Assembly: GCA_039919885.1 (NCBI GenBank)
Contig: JBDSEV010000059.1
Location: 140,133 to 204,132, forward strand
Direction of reading: 5' to 3'
Source: JACMLD01 sp039919885
GTDB lineage: Bacteria; Bacteroidota; Bacteroidia; Chitinophagales; Chitinophagaceae
Length of the DNA stretch: 64,000 nt
Part shown: positions 1 through 8,220 of the stretch, one piece after another
Layout of the letters: every line of letters starts with the position of its first letter
How positions within the stretch are numbered: position 1 is the first letter of the stretch
Made by a program: the position numbers and the translations under genes
Notes under the pieces: model-generated
What the model was told of the DNA's origin: nothing
The model's database searches: none
What the model saw: the letters and a program-made list of their open reading frames with translations, nothing else

Positions 1-154
1 CCCGGAGCCCACTTTTCTTTACCTCTTCCACTACATCTGCGGGTGAGGTTTTTAAGGCTTTTTCCACGGACGCATAACCGCCGTTTTTGCGGTACACATC
101 GTAAAAACGAATGCCTTCAATATGTACTTTATCTAATAATACTTTTCTTCCCAT
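1..154 (-). CDS. nuoF: NADH-quinone oxidoreductase subunit F, 5' end only
   Basis: Partial: only the first 51 codons lie in the window, starting at the ATG at 152-154 and running off the left edge. The peptide starts MGRKVLLDKV and continues with the YRKNGGYASVEKAL segment that opens the NuoF flavoprotein fold (family knowledge: NuoF binds FMN, NADH and a 4Fe-4S cluster in the complex I peripheral arm). Position just downstream of nuoE on the same strand fits the standard order. The identification rests on this short segment plus context, so the rest of the gene is not verified. Confidence 0.85.
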   Translation of the reverse strand, partial: MGRKVLLDKVHIEGIRFYDVYRKNGGYASVEKALKTSPADVVEEVKKSGLR

Positions 155-160
155 TTTTTG

Positions 161-198
161 AGCTTTTAGCTGGTAGCCGTGCGCCGTGAGCTAATTCG
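161..198. repeat. AGC-rich intergenic motif between nuoE and nuoF
   Basis: This stretch contains TTTTAGCTGGTAGCC followed by GTGAGCTAATTCG, alternating TAGC/AGCTA words like those in the spacers at 2787-2872 and 32479-32518. The resemblance is loose here. It may be a decayed copy of a small dispersed repeat. Confidence 0.3.
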
Positions 199-378
199 TT
201 TCTGCGTATTTTAATTTCTTTTCTTAATCTTTTTTTGTGGGCCCCGCTTGCTCCTGGGTGTTCCGCCTCGCCTCCCACCGGCGGAACCATTCGCACAATC
301 TCGCACACGCGTTATTTGTTCTTTATGGAGCGATCATCATAACCAGCACGCTACTCCCGGATTTAAATAACCGGTGTG

Positions 379-882
379 TCAATTGTTTGCTGCTGCATTT
401 TTCCTGCACTCGTCAATAATGGCATCCACTTTTTCTTTGGTCAGGTGCTCCCGGTACGTTTTTCCCAGTTGCATCATTGGCGCGTAGCCACAGGCGCCCA
501 GGCACTCTACTGTTTTCAATGAAAACAACCCATCGGCGGTGGTTTCGCCCGGCTTTATAGAAAGCGTATCCACAATGTATTGGATAATATCATCGCTTCC
601 ATTGAGCATACACGGACCTGTCTGGCATACTTCAAACATGAATTTGCCCACGGGCTTCAGGTTGTACATGCTGTAGAACGTAGCCACCTCATATACTTCA
701 ATGGGTTCTAAATGAAGCAATGCAGCAACATAATCCATCGTTTCAGCACTCAGCCAGCCGCCGAAAGTATCCTGTGCAAGGTGCAGCAACGGCAGCAACG
801 CACTTTTCTGCTTCCCTTCCGGGTAGCGGGCAATGATTTTGGTTACTTCTTTTAATTTTTCTTCCGAAAAAACAACACTCAT
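379..882 (-). CDS. nuoE: NADH-quinone oxidoreductase subunit E
   Basis: 167 residues, full family length. NuoE is the thioredoxin-fold [2Fe-2S] (N1a) subunit of complex I and pairs with NuoF to accept electrons from NADH. Seen directly: the four cluster cysteines as CQTGPC near residue 86 and CLGAC near residue 128, preceded by the helical segment EVYEVATFYSMYN typical of the family. ATG start, MSVVFSEEKL. It lies between nuoD (65-base gap) and nuoF (224-base gap) on the same strand, so it is part of the nuo operon; the larger gap before nuoF is unusual for a tight operon. Confidence 0.96.
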   Translation of the reverse strand: MSVVFSEEKLKEVTKIIARYPEGKQKSALLPLLHLAQDTFGGWLSAETMDYVAALLHLEPIEVYEVATFYSMYNLKPVGKFMFEVCQTGPCMLNGSDDIIQYIVDTLSIKPGETTADGLFSLKTVECLGACGYAPMMQLGKTYREHLTKEKVDAIIDECRKNAAANN

Positions 883-947
883 TTATTTATGCTTTCTTTT
901 TTTCAAAATTTTTCAGGCATTTCTCCATTCGCCCAACCGCGATTATA

Positions 948-2180
948 TTAAGAATCCAATTCACCCGCAATCAAATTCAAACTGCTCATGGTCATAATCG
1001 CATCACTCAGCATAGCGCCCTTGGTAAGTTCACTGTATGCCTGGTAATAAATAAAACAGGGTCTCCTGAAATGCAGGCGGTAAGGCGTTCTGCCACCATC
1101 GCTGATAAGATAAAACCCGAGTTCGCCATTGCCACCTTCTACACTTTGGTATACTTCGCCTACTGGTATGGCGGTTTCTCCCATGATAATTTTAAAATGC
1201 CAGATCAGCGCTTCCATTTTAGTGTACACATCTTTCTTCTCCGGCAGGTAATATTCCGGCACGTCTGCATGGTATACCTCCGCCTCAGCACCGGTAAACG
1301 CCTGTACTTTGCGGTAAGCCTGTTCCAGGATACGGAGCGACTGCCGCATTTCCTCGTTGCGCACCAGGAAACGGTCGTAATTATCTCCTGTACTGCCTAC
1401 AGGAACGGTGAAATCAAAATCTTCGTAACTGCTGTACGGCGTGTGGATACGCACATCATAATCCACGCCCGCAGCACGCAGGTTGGGACCGGTAAAGCCA
1501 TAGTTCAATGCACGTTCTGCACTGATTGCGCCTGTTCCCTGTGTACGTTCCATAAAAATTCGGTTCCGCTTAAACAGGCTTTCAAATTCAGTGAGCACTT
1601 TGGGGTACTCATCCATAAATTTCTCCAGCTTGGTAAACGCAGCGTTTGTAAAATTCCTTTCAAAACCACCGATGCGGCCGATATTAGTGGTTAGCCGCGA
1701 CCCGCAAATCTCTTCGTATATTTCGTAGATCAGTTCACGGTACTGCATCACATATAAAAATCCGGTATAGGCGCCGCTGTCAACACCCACAATAGAATTA
1801 CAGATCAGGTGGTCGGAAATCCTGGCCAGTTCCATAATAATAATGCGCAGGTAGTCTACGCGCTTCGGCGTTTTAACCTTCAGCAATTTCTCGCAGGTAA
1901 TATGCCATCCCATATTGTTAATGGGGGAGGAACAATAATTCATCCTGTCTGTGATGGTAGTAATCTGGTACAAGGGCCGGCGCTCCGCCAGTTTTTCAAA
2001 AGCACGGTGTATATATCCGATGGTTTGCTCGGCAGAAACAATCCGTTCTCCATCCAGTTCAAGAATATTCTGCATTACGCCGTGGGTGGCGGGATGGGTT
2101 GGGCCAAGGTTAAGCGTAGTGGTCTGCTTTTCAATGGACCCTTCCGGTAATTTAATATGATTGTGTGCTATCTCAGACAT
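948..2180 (-). CDS. nuoD: NADH-quinone oxidoreductase subunit D
   Basis: 410 residues. NuoD is the 49-kDa subunit that, with NuoB, forms the quinone-reduction site of complex I. Motifs: LGPTHPATHG near residue 25, the GYIHRAFEKLAE segment, GRIGGFERNF in the middle, and the conserved C-terminus ending LNLIAGELDS, where the Glu-Leu-Asp ending replaces the usual Glu-Ile-Asp-Arg or similar ending. NuoC is separate rather than fused to NuoD, as is usual in Bacteroidota. ATG start MSEIAHNH. 90 bases separate it from nuoC upstream. Confidence 0.96.
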   Translation of the reverse strand: MSEIAHNHIKLPEGSIEKQTTTLNLGPTHPATHGVMQNILELDGERIVSAEQTIGYIHRAFEKLAERRPLYQITTITDRMNYCSSPINNMGWHITCEKLLKVKTPKRVDYLRIIIMELARISDHLICNSIVGVDSGAYTGFLYVMQYRELIYEIYEEICGSRLTTNIGRIGGFERNFTNAAFTKLEKFMDEYPKVLTEFESLFKRNRIFMERTQGTGAISAERALNYGFTGPNLRAAGVDYDVRIHTPYSSYEDFDFTVPVGSTGDNYDRFLVRNEEMRQSLRILEQAYRKVQAFTGAEAEVYHADVPEYYLPEKKDVYTKMEALIWHFKIIMGETAIPVGEVYQSVEGGNGELGFYLISDGGRTPYRLHFRRPCFIYYQAYSELTKGAMLSDAIMTMSSLNLIAGELDS

Positions 2181-2269
2181 GCTGTTTTAATTGCTGATGT
2201 GTTATTTTGACATCATCGGTTTCAATAACCCAAAATATAAAATTCAAAATTTATAGGTTCAAACAATAA

Positions 2270-2776
2270 TTATCCCCTCCCAAACATGGCGTCATCTTTA
2301 TCAATCCTGGTGCCGTCTTCCAGCGGAAATTCTTTGCGCATCGGAAAATAATCCATTTCATCTACATTTAAAATGCGTTTGAGGTTAGGATGACCGACAA
2401 AGTTAACCCCATAAAAATCATAGGTTTCTCTTTCCATCCAGTTGGCTGTTGAATATAAATTGGTAGCGGTAAAAATATCCGGCGTGTTGATGTCTGTAAA
2501 TACTTTGAAACGGATGCGGACATTGTCCTGCAGGTTGTGCAGGTGGTAGACAATAGCAAGTTCCCGTCCCGGCTGATCGGGGTAATGAACGGCACAAAGG
2601 GTAGTAAGAAACTGGAACCGCAATTCAGTATCGTCATATAAAAACTGCAGCAGTTTGAGGTTGTAATCTTTGGGTGCTTCAAAAGTGAGCATGCCATAGG
2701 GCGTTTCAAAATTCGTAAGCAGGTCACCGAATTTTGCTTTTAGTCGTTGTTCTATCGTTTCGTTCGTTAACACCAT
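2270..2776 (-). CDS. nuoC: NADH-quinone oxidoreductase subunit C
   Basis: 168 residues from the ATG at 2774-2776 (MVLTNETIEQ); a GTG two codons upstream is also possible. NuoC is the 30-kDa peripheral-arm scaffold subunit. The family signature is visible: WMERETYDFYGVNFVGHPNL followed by RIL and then MRKEFPLEDG. Same strand and spacing as nuoD and nuoB, consistent with one operon. Length is at the short end for the family, with a short C-terminal tail. Confidence 0.95.
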   Translation of the reverse strand: MVLTNETIEQRLKAKFGDLLTNFETPYGMLTFEAPKDYNLKLLQFLYDDTELRFQFLTTLCAVHYPDQPGRELAIVYHLHNLQDNVRIRFKVFTDINTPDIFTATNLYSTANWMERETYDFYGVNFVGHPNLKRILNVDEMDYFPMRKEFPLEDGTRIDKDDAMFGRG

Positions 2777-2847
2777 CTGCACCTTTTGCTTTTAGCCCTC
2801 AGCTATTCGCCAAAGGCAATTTAAAGATCAATCTTACCTGCTTGCTG

Positions 2848-2872
2848 GCTAATAGCGAAACGCTAATAGCTT
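2848..2872. repeat. 25-base intergenic repeat, copy A (nuoC/nuoB gap)
   Basis: The 25 bases here match 32494-32518 at 21 of 25 positions by direct comparison; the shared core is ATAGCGAA, then AATAGCTT. Related words (TTTTAGCC, AGCTATTCGC) extend leftward to 2787. The copy runs into the nuoB stop codon. Likely a small dispersed intergenic repeat of unknown role. Confidence 0.5.
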
Positions 2873-3452
2873 ATTGTATTCCGTAACTTTCCATTAATTG
2901 TTTGTACTGCTCGCCATTCCTGCGGCGGATGCTTTCTTTGCCAACCAGCTCCTGTATCTTCATAAATCCGTCCAGCACTGCTTCCGGCCGCGGCGGGCAA
3001 CCAGGTATGTACACGTCTACGGGTATTATCTGGTCAATTCCCTGCAATACGCTGTAGGTGTCAAAAATACCGCCTGAAGATGCGCAGGCGCCCATGCTTA
3101 ATACCCAACGCGGTTCTGCCATCTGCAGGTATACCTGCCTTAAAACGGGGCCCATTTTTTTTGCAATCGTACCCATTACCATCAGCAAATCACACTGCCG
3201 GGGCGAAAAACCCACCCTTTCAGCGCCAAACCGGGCCAAATCATAATGGGAACCCATCGTGGCCATAAATTCAATTCCACAGCAGGAAGTGGCAAAAGGT
3301 AGGGGCCAAAGCGAATTTTTTCTCGCCAATCCCACTACATCACTCAATTTGGTTGTAAAAAAACCCTCTCCCGTATAGCCTTCGGGCGGGGCAACCGTTT
3401 GTACCGGTTTCCCGGTTTCATTTTTTACGTTGTATTGTACCGGACGCGCCAT
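2871..3452 (-). CDS. nuoB: NADH-quinone oxidoreductase subunit B
   Basis: 193 residues from ATG at 3450-3452 (MARPVQYNVK). NuoB carries the terminal 4Fe-4S cluster N2 that passes electrons to quinone. The cluster ligands are seen as the tandem cysteines in ATSCCGIEF, then GACASSGG and PGCPPRPE. The open frame continues 61 codons further upstream into the nuoA coding region, but that extension reads as unrelated basic sequence and the family begins near this ATG, so the longer form is rejected. Operon neighbour of nuoA (86-base gap) and nuoC. Confidence 0.96.
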   Translation of the reverse strand: MARPVQYNVKNETGKPVQTVAPPEGYTGEGFFTTKLSDVVGLARKNSLWPLPFATSCCGIEFMATMGSHYDLARFGAERVGFSPRQCDLLMVMGTIAKKMGPVLRQVYLQMAEPRWVLSMGACASSGGIFDTYSVLQGIDQIIPVDVYIPGCPPRPEAVLDGFMKIQELVGKESIRRRNGEQYKQLMESYGIQ

Positions 3453-3538
3453 AATAATTTTTTTAATCAGTATCAAAACGTTACAACACCATAACAATTG
3501 CCAACGCTGAATGTTTTCGATGCACCTTTCGCAACTTG

Positions 3539-3949
3539 CTATTCTTCCCAGTTTAATGCGCCTTTCTTTATGATATAAAAAAAGCCAGCCAGAAAAAACC
3601 CCACAAACATCAATACTGCGCCGAAACCAGCCCATCCCAGTTCCCTGAAATTGATTGCATAGGGGTAAAAAAAGATCACCTCTACATCAAACAATACAAA
3701 TAATATGGCAACGAGGAAATATTTAATGGCCACCGGGTGACGGGCATTGCCGTGACTTTCTATACCGCTGGCAAAATTCTCAAGCTTGTCGGAAGTTTTT
3801 CTTTTGGGGCCAATCCAATGCGTAATGGCCATAACGGCTCCAATAAAAAAGACAGCAAAAATGAGTTGAAGGGCAATCGGAAAATAACTGGCAGCGCTGT
3901 TAACGTCGGCAATGGGAAGTTTGGCTTGAAGCAGGTACCATGTTATCAT
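3539..3949 (-). CDS. nuoA: NADH-quinone oxidoreductase subunit A
   Basis: 136 residues with three hydrophobic segments (about 20-42, 75-95, 104-127), as in NuoA, a small membrane-arm subunit of complex I close to the quinone site. The second helix region holds the family pattern KYFLVAILFVLFDVEVIFFYP (written here split: KYFLVAILFVLFD then VEVIFFYP), with its conserved Asp and Glu. ATG at 3947-3949 is preferred over the TTG directly before it. First gene of the nuo cluster: a promoter-like box lies 23 bases upstream. Confidence 0.95.
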   Translation of the reverse strand: MITWYLLQAKLPIADVNSAASYFPIALQLIFAVFFIGAVMAITHWIGPKRKTSDKLENFASGIESHGNARHPVAIKYFLVAILFVLFDVEVIFFYPYAINFRELGWAGFGAVLMFVGFFLAGFFYIIKKGALNWEE

Positions 3950-3972
3950 CAAGAAAATGGATTGTTAAGCAG

Positions 3973-3980
3973 CAAAAGTA
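3973..3980 (-). promoter_or_regulatory. -7 promoter box for the nuo operon
   Basis: On the minus strand this reads TACTTTTG, an exact match to the Bacteroidota -7 consensus TAnnTTTG, 23 bases before the nuoA ATG. No clear -33 TTTG was found at the usual spacing. Confidence 0.55.
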
Positions 3981-4021
3981 AGGCAGCATCGCCAAATTCC
4001 CGCTTTCGTAAATGAAATTCC

Positions 4022-4057
4022 TGAAATTAAAATCCCCCGCAGTGATGCGGGGGATTT
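4022..4057 (-). terminator. Rho-independent terminator after the TPR gene
   Basis: Perfect 11-base arms AAATCCCCCGC (4030-4040) and GCGGGGGATTT (4047-4057) around a 6-base loop. On the minus strand the hairpin is followed by a T-rich run. It lies 37 bases past the stop of the TPR gene and upstream of the nuo promoter, so it insulates the two units. Confidence 0.85.
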
Positions 4058-4093
4058 ATGCGGATGTGCTCTTTATTGTATTATTTGACTACC

Positions 4094-5779
4094 CTAGCGG
4101 GCGCCCGTTTTTGTACGCGGCTTTGGTTTGGCTGCCGGTTGTTTTGCCGGAGCCGCTTTTGCTGGTGGCCTGCTCAGTATTTCTTTGAAATTAGCCAGGT
4201 TCGCATTACCAGGATCTGTCTCCAATCCTTTATCGATATAACTTAATGCGGTGGCTTTGTCTTTCTGGATATCATTATAGTACTGAATCAGGTAATAATA
4301 AGCACCCAATACCTGTGCTTTGTATTTCACTGAATCCAACTGCCTTCCTTTATCGGCCAATATCTTATAAGCCTCTACCGCCAGTCCGCCGGAATTCGTA
4401 GAATCATCCTGGGCCTGTTTGCTACGGGCACACCACAGATATCCGAATATTTCGTCCGGATACTTTGTTTGGTATACACCGCAGTAAATGCTATCTGAAA
4501 CTGTATAATTTTTCGCCTGGTAATAGGCCTGTCCCAATTTATACAAATCTGTATTGGAAGGTGTTTTTTTCAGCGCGTACAATTGTTTAAGAAAATTAGC
4601 TTCCTCTGCGCGGTTACCAATTTTATTGGCGAGTTCGCCAGCTTTTCCTAACAATTCAAGCTTGCCGTCATAAGAAGTATCTGCCTCAACAGCCTTGGAA
4701 TAAGTTGTGAGGGCTTCGGCTTCATTGCCAGGGAATTTTGCCAGCAATTCTGCCCTGAACGAATAATCCATCGGCACAAAACCTTCGGGTTTCTGCTTCG
4801 TAAAAAACTCGTCCAATGATTTTTTTGCATTTACGGAATCGCCTTTATCAAAATAGGAATACGCAAGTAAACGATAGTAACGCGGATCGGCACTATCACG
4901 CTCTGCAGTCAGTTTCGCCTGCGATTTGGCAATGGCTTCATCATAATTTTTTGCCGCATACAGGTTACCAATTTTATCATATTCATCACTTGGTTTTGGA
5001 TCGGTAACGGTCAGGTACTTATCAAAATAAGTAATTGACTTGGTTACATCCCCATGGAAATACCAGTAATAGTACAATTCGTAATAAGCGGGTGCGTAGG
5101 CCGGATCCAGTTCAATGGCTTTTTCGTAAGCCGGTAAAAACTGCTCCTTGTTATTCTGAGTCATGTAAATTTTACCAATCTTGTATTGGGCTTCCGCATA
5201 TTTGGGATCCAATCCCAGTGCTTTCTGATAAGCAGTTACTGCCGCGCCGCCATCTACGAGCTTGCGGTAAGCATCTCCCAAAATGGAATACGTAGCAGGA
5301 TTTTTAAAATTTTTAACTTGTGTAGCCAGGTTTAGTTTTTCGATGGCATAATTGGGATCACCTGCTTTTGTAGCAACATCTGCGTTGGCTTGTCCAATTG
5401 CGTTCAATACATCGATGTCTTTTCCTTTGCTTAGGCTAATGGCGGTTTCAAAACGCTGGCGCGCGTCATTGGTTTTTCCTTCTAATAATTCAATTTGCCC
5501 CATGCCAACTAAAATCAGTGGCGCACTGCCGTTGGTGGCGAGCGCTTTCTGGTACAAATCCTTCGCTGCCGGCTGGTTTTTGTTCTGCAGGTAGGTTTGA
5601 CCCAGCCAATACACAGCAGCAATATCATTCGGATTGCCCGCAATTACTTTCTCAAATTGATCCTGGGCGCTTTTATACCGCTGGTAATACAAAAACTTCT
5701 TGCCCTGGTCAACACTTTGGGCCAACAAAGCACCGGCGCTCATCGCTACCGCTATCAGGCTGAATGTGATTTTCTTCAT
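4094..5779 (-). CDS. Secreted TPR-repeat protein
   Basis: 561 residues. Begins with a signal peptide (MKKITFSLIAVAMSAGALLAQ, cut near AQS), so it is exported to the periplasm or outer membrane side. The body is a series of tetratricopeptide-like helical hairpins, visible as repeated A-x2-W/Y-LG and LDPxYAxA patterns, for example the unit around residues 175-245 (GLDPKYAEAQYKIG, ELDPAYAPAYYELY). The C-terminus is a Lys/Pro/Ala-rich tail. TPR arrays mediate protein-protein contacts; no catalytic motif is seen. In Bacteroidota such proteins often sit beside a PstS-like lipoprotein, as here, and related loci include TonB/ExbBD genes, which are not present in this stretch. Confidence 0.88.
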   Translation of the reverse strand: MKKITFSLIAVAMSAGALLAQSVDQGKKFLYYQRYKSAQDQFEKVIAGNPNDIAAVYWLGQTYLQNKNQPAAKDLYQKALATNGSAPLILVGMGQIELLEGKTNDARQRFETAISLSKGKDIDVLNAIGQANADVATKAGDPNYAIEKLNLATQVKNFKNPATYSILGDAYRKLVDGGAAVTAYQKALGLDPKYAEAQYKIGKIYMTQNNKEQFLPAYEKAIELDPAYAPAYYELYYYWYFHGDVTKSITYFDKYLTVTDPKPSDEYDKIGNLYAAKNYDEAIAKSQAKLTAERDSADPRYYRLLAYSYFDKGDSVNAKKSLDEFFTKQKPEGFVPMDYSFRAELLAKFPGNEAEALTTYSKAVEADTSYDGKLELLGKAGELANKIGNRAEEANFLKQLYALKKTPSNTDLYKLGQAYYQAKNYTVSDSIYCGVYQTKYPDEIFGYLWCARSKQAQDDSTNSGGLAVEAYKILADKGRQLDSVKYKAQVLGAYYYLIQYYNDIQKDKATALSYIDKGLETDPGNANLANFKEILSRPPAKAAPAKQPAAKPKPRTKTGAR

Positions 5780-5866
5780 TGTTGCTTCCTTTTGTTTTTT
5801 AGTTGTTGTGTGCTTGTAAATGTATTAAAATAAATAATCCGGTAATCTTAAATAAATTTCGTGCCG

Positions 5867-6799
5867 CTAATTAATAGTGGTGGATCGCACCTCAAAATGC
5901 ATGCGTGACGGATACAAATAAGCCCGCTTAAAAATCAGCTGGCCCCTTTCATAGATTAGAAAATTGGAAAACCCGCTGCCAAGGCCATTAAAATTTTCTT
6001 TTAAAACATAATACAAACCGCGTACCATAGGGTACCGGCGGGTGGCTATATTGTACTGGTAAGGCTGTGTATATACCACCGGATCGCAGCTTGCACATTC
6101 GATGCCTGCAATTTTTACTTTTTGCAAGAAGCTATTCTGCGCCGTATCCTCTTTATTGCCAATCCAGCTGACGCCCACCAACCCGATAGCATCTGTATTA
6201 TTGCCAATATAATCTATCACTCCCTGGCTGCTGGTGGCAGCCATCACATTCTTACCCAAAGGCTGGCCATTTGCCAGGCTGTCCGTTACATAGCGTACCG
6301 TACTGGTTGAAGACAATCCGTCCAGCACCACTTTGTATTTGTAGCCACTTGTTCCTTTCACCATCGAGCGCAAATCGCTCATATCAAATACAGAATCGGG
6401 CGATTGCTTGTTTACAATTACTGCCACTGCATCTGAAGCAATTTTTCCAAATACTGGTAAATAACCCAGCTTCGCTTTCATCAACGTCACTTCATCGCGG
6501 CTCAGCGGCCGGGTAATAATGATCATCCGAACACTGTCGTTGTTTAAATCCTTGATGCAGTCGGCCTCCGGTTTGTATTCGGTATTAATTTTTGCCGTTG
6601 GCCAGGAACTTTCAAAAACCCTGACTGTTTCATCAATGACCGGTTTAAACGATTCGTCTGCACTCAACCGCATAGTGCCACTGGTATTGGTTTCAACAGC
6701 AGCTTTTGGCCCGGCATCATTGCACGCTGCCATAATTATGATAAGGCAGGCTGCAAAAAAACCCGTAATTTTTTTTGATACTGCCTTGCAAATACTCAT
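5867..6799 (-). CDS. PstS-like substrate-binding lipoprotein
   Basis: 310 residues from ATG at 6797-6799 (MSICKAVSKK). An N-terminal hydrophobic segment ends in the lipobox IMAAC, so it should be a lipid-anchored envelope protein. The rest resembles the PstS-type periplasmic binding fold: GTMRLSADESFKPVIDETV near the start, SSTSTVRYV in the middle, and IGLVGVSWIGN. No pstC, pstA or pstB transporter genes are near, so a classical phosphate ABC importer role is uncertain. Its start codon overlaps the stop of the upstream small gene (ATGA), suggesting translational coupling. An upstream extension of 20 codons is open but would overlap that gene and lacks signal-peptide order. Confidence 0.8.
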   Translation of the reverse strand: MSICKAVSKKITGFFAACLIIIMAACNDAGPKAAVETNTSGTMRLSADESFKPVIDETVRVFESSWPTAKINTEYKPEADCIKDLNNDSVRMIIITRPLSRDEVTLMKAKLGYLPVFGKIASDAVAVIVNKQSPDSVFDMSDLRSMVKGTSGYKYKVVLDGLSSTSTVRYVTDSLANGQPLGKNVMAATSSQGVIDYIGNNTDAIGLVGVSWIGNKEDTAQNSFLQKVKIAGIECASCDPVVYTQPYQYNIATRRYPMVRGLYYVLKENFNGLGSGFSNFLIYERGQLIFKRAYLYPSRMHFEVRSTTIN

Positions 6800-7032
6800 T
6801 CTGAAAAATAATTTTTTTTGTAGCCACGGTACATGCGAAATCCGCCGTAAACAATGCAAAGCGCGGTAAAGGCATATCGGAAACCGGGTGTAACTGTAAA
6901 TTGAATGCCGAACTTGTCAGCAAAGGCAAAAAATAACCCGAATCCCATTATAATAGCACCCATCCCAAAGTCCAGCAATGACCTTCTTAGTATATAGTTT
7001 TTTGCGCTTCTTTCCGAACGATCAATCGACAT
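6796..7032 (-). CDS. Small two-helix membrane protein
   Basis: 78 residues with two hydrophobic segments (about 19-38 and 47-64), separated by a short loop, and a basic-aromatic end YRGYKKNYF. Function not recognised. It is translationally coupled to the PstS-like lipoprotein through a 4-base ATGA overlap, so the two products probably work together at the inner membrane/periplasm interface. ATG start at 7030-7032. Confidence 0.75.
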   Translation of the reverse strand: MSIDRSERSAKNYILRRSLLDFGMGAIIMGFGLFFAFADKFGIQFTVTPGFRYAFTALCIVYGGFRMYRGYKKNYFSE

Positions 7033-7380
7033 TTGTAAATGTTTTACCTTACGGCAAGTTAAGGAAATTTAGTTTTTACCCCTTTAATAATAACCCGATG
7101 CCCTATTGGTATTCAACCGTACCGCAAAACCCTGTTTTAAAAAGAACGCATTTAGTTAGTATGCTCCGTCCGGGTAACAAACTCCACAAAGCAACGCTAA
7201 AACGCGTTTATCAATCAGGCAAAGCAAGGACGAATAAGCCTGTTTTCACCCATTTATCGTCATTAAAATATTCTTAAAGAATCTTCAATAGATTGACTGA
7301 AGTAAGATGCACGTTTCAACCGTATCCATAATTGCGGAAGGCATTTTATGATAGTTTTTGCATTCCCGGAAAGGAGCTAT
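7033..7380. other. 348-base gap without a supported gene
   Basis: Lies between the diverging 5' end of the small membrane protein gene and the 3' end of rsmE. The plus strand can encode about 59 residues from an ATG near 7099, but the peptide is basic, lacks any recognisable feature and has no promoter box. I see no RNA gene, strong hairpin or repeat. It presumably holds the upstream region of the 7032 gene. Confidence 0.5.
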
Positions 7381-8094
7381 TTAAGGGAAAGCGTTTTGTA
7401 ATACTACTGCAGCAAACAGCCCGGCGGTTTCTGTACGGAGGCGGGTAGTGCCCAGGGATACGGGGATACAGCCCTGCTCCAAAGCCAGGCCAATTTCACC
7501 TTCCGTAAAATCTCCTTCGGGTCCTATTAGCACCAGCTGATTCTTCGTGGCATCAATGATCTGAGGGTGTAGGTTTTTCTTATCCGTCTCCATGCAATGT
7601 GCTATAAATTTTTGCCCATAGGTATCTGCGGCAAGCATCAGATCAAATTTTAATGGCGGATGTAATACCGGCAACCAGGTCTGTCTGCTTTGCAGCAAAG
7701 CACTCACCAGCACATTGTGCATGCGGTCTGCCCTGAAATGCTGTTTTTCTGTGCGGTTGCACAGCAGCGGAAATATTTCATTGATACCAATTTCTGCCGC
7801 CTTTTCCAGGAACCATTCAAACCGGACTGCGTTTTTAACCAGCGAAATTCCAATAGCGGTTTTGCGTGCAGGCGCGGGCGAAACCAACACCGTACTTACG
7901 GCGAGGCGGCAACGCTTTTTATGCGGATCAATAATGGTGGCGGTAAGTAAATGTCCTTTGCCATCCGTTAGGTGCAGTGCGGCACCCGCCTGCATCCGCA
8001 GTACGCTTACCGCGTGCCGGGAATTGTCTTCATCCAGTACAATATCGCTATTGCCCGGTTGAATGCTGGCTATGTAAAAAAAAGGAAGCTGCAT
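7381..8094 (-). CDS. rsmE: 16S rRNA (uracil-1498-N3) methyltransferase
   Basis: 237 residues from ATG at 8092-8094 (MQLPFFYIAS). RsmE is a SPOUT-class enzyme that methylates U1498 of 16S rRNA using S-adenosylmethionine. Seen: the N-terminal PUA-like part with HAVSVLRMQAG, the EKAAEIGINEIFPL segment, and the C-terminal knot motifs LVLIGPEGDFTEGE and LGTTRLRTETAGLFAA, which bind the cofactor. The open frame extends 16 codons upstream, but the family begins at about this methionine. It follows dnaB on the same strand with a terminator between, so it probably has its own promoter. Confidence 0.94.
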   Translation of the reverse strand: MQLPFFYIASIQPGNSDIVLDEDNSRHAVSVLRMQAGAALHLTDGKGHLLTATIIDPHKKRCRLAVSTVLVSPAPARKTAIGISLVKNAVRFEWFLEKAAEIGINEIFPLLCNRTEKQHFRADRMHNVLVSALLQSRQTWLPVLHPPLKFDLMLAADTYGQKFIAHCMETDKKNLHPQIIDATKNQLVLIGPEGDFTEGEIGLALEQGCIPVSLGTTRLRTETAGLFAAVVLQNAFP

Positions 8095-8164
8095 GTATAA
8101 AATATTAGCTGAAATTGTTGACGCCGCAATGTACGCAACCATCGTTTAAGGCCACAGCTGCTTC

Positions 8165-8199
8165 AAAAAAAAAGCCCCCGCGTGCTACGGGAGGCCTTT
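8165..8199 (-). terminator. Terminator after dnaB
   Basis: On the minus strand a GC-rich hairpin (GCCTCCCG paired with CGGGGGC, one wobble and one bulge) is followed by nine T residues. It begins about 20 bases past the dnaB stop. Confidence 0.75.
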
Positions 8200-8220
8200 G
8201 TACATACTAATCCAATATCG

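Noticed and set aside
1071..1694. 207-codon open frame antisense to nuoD
   Set aside because: Product is basic and shows no fold; nuoD on the other strand has full motifs.
3453..3635. Upstream extension of nuoB
   Set aside because: Runs into the nuoA coding region and lacks family similarity; the family starts at the internal Met.
6978..7277. 99-codon open frame in the gap before rsmE
   Set aside because: Begins inside the opposite gene, basic product with no features; not supported.
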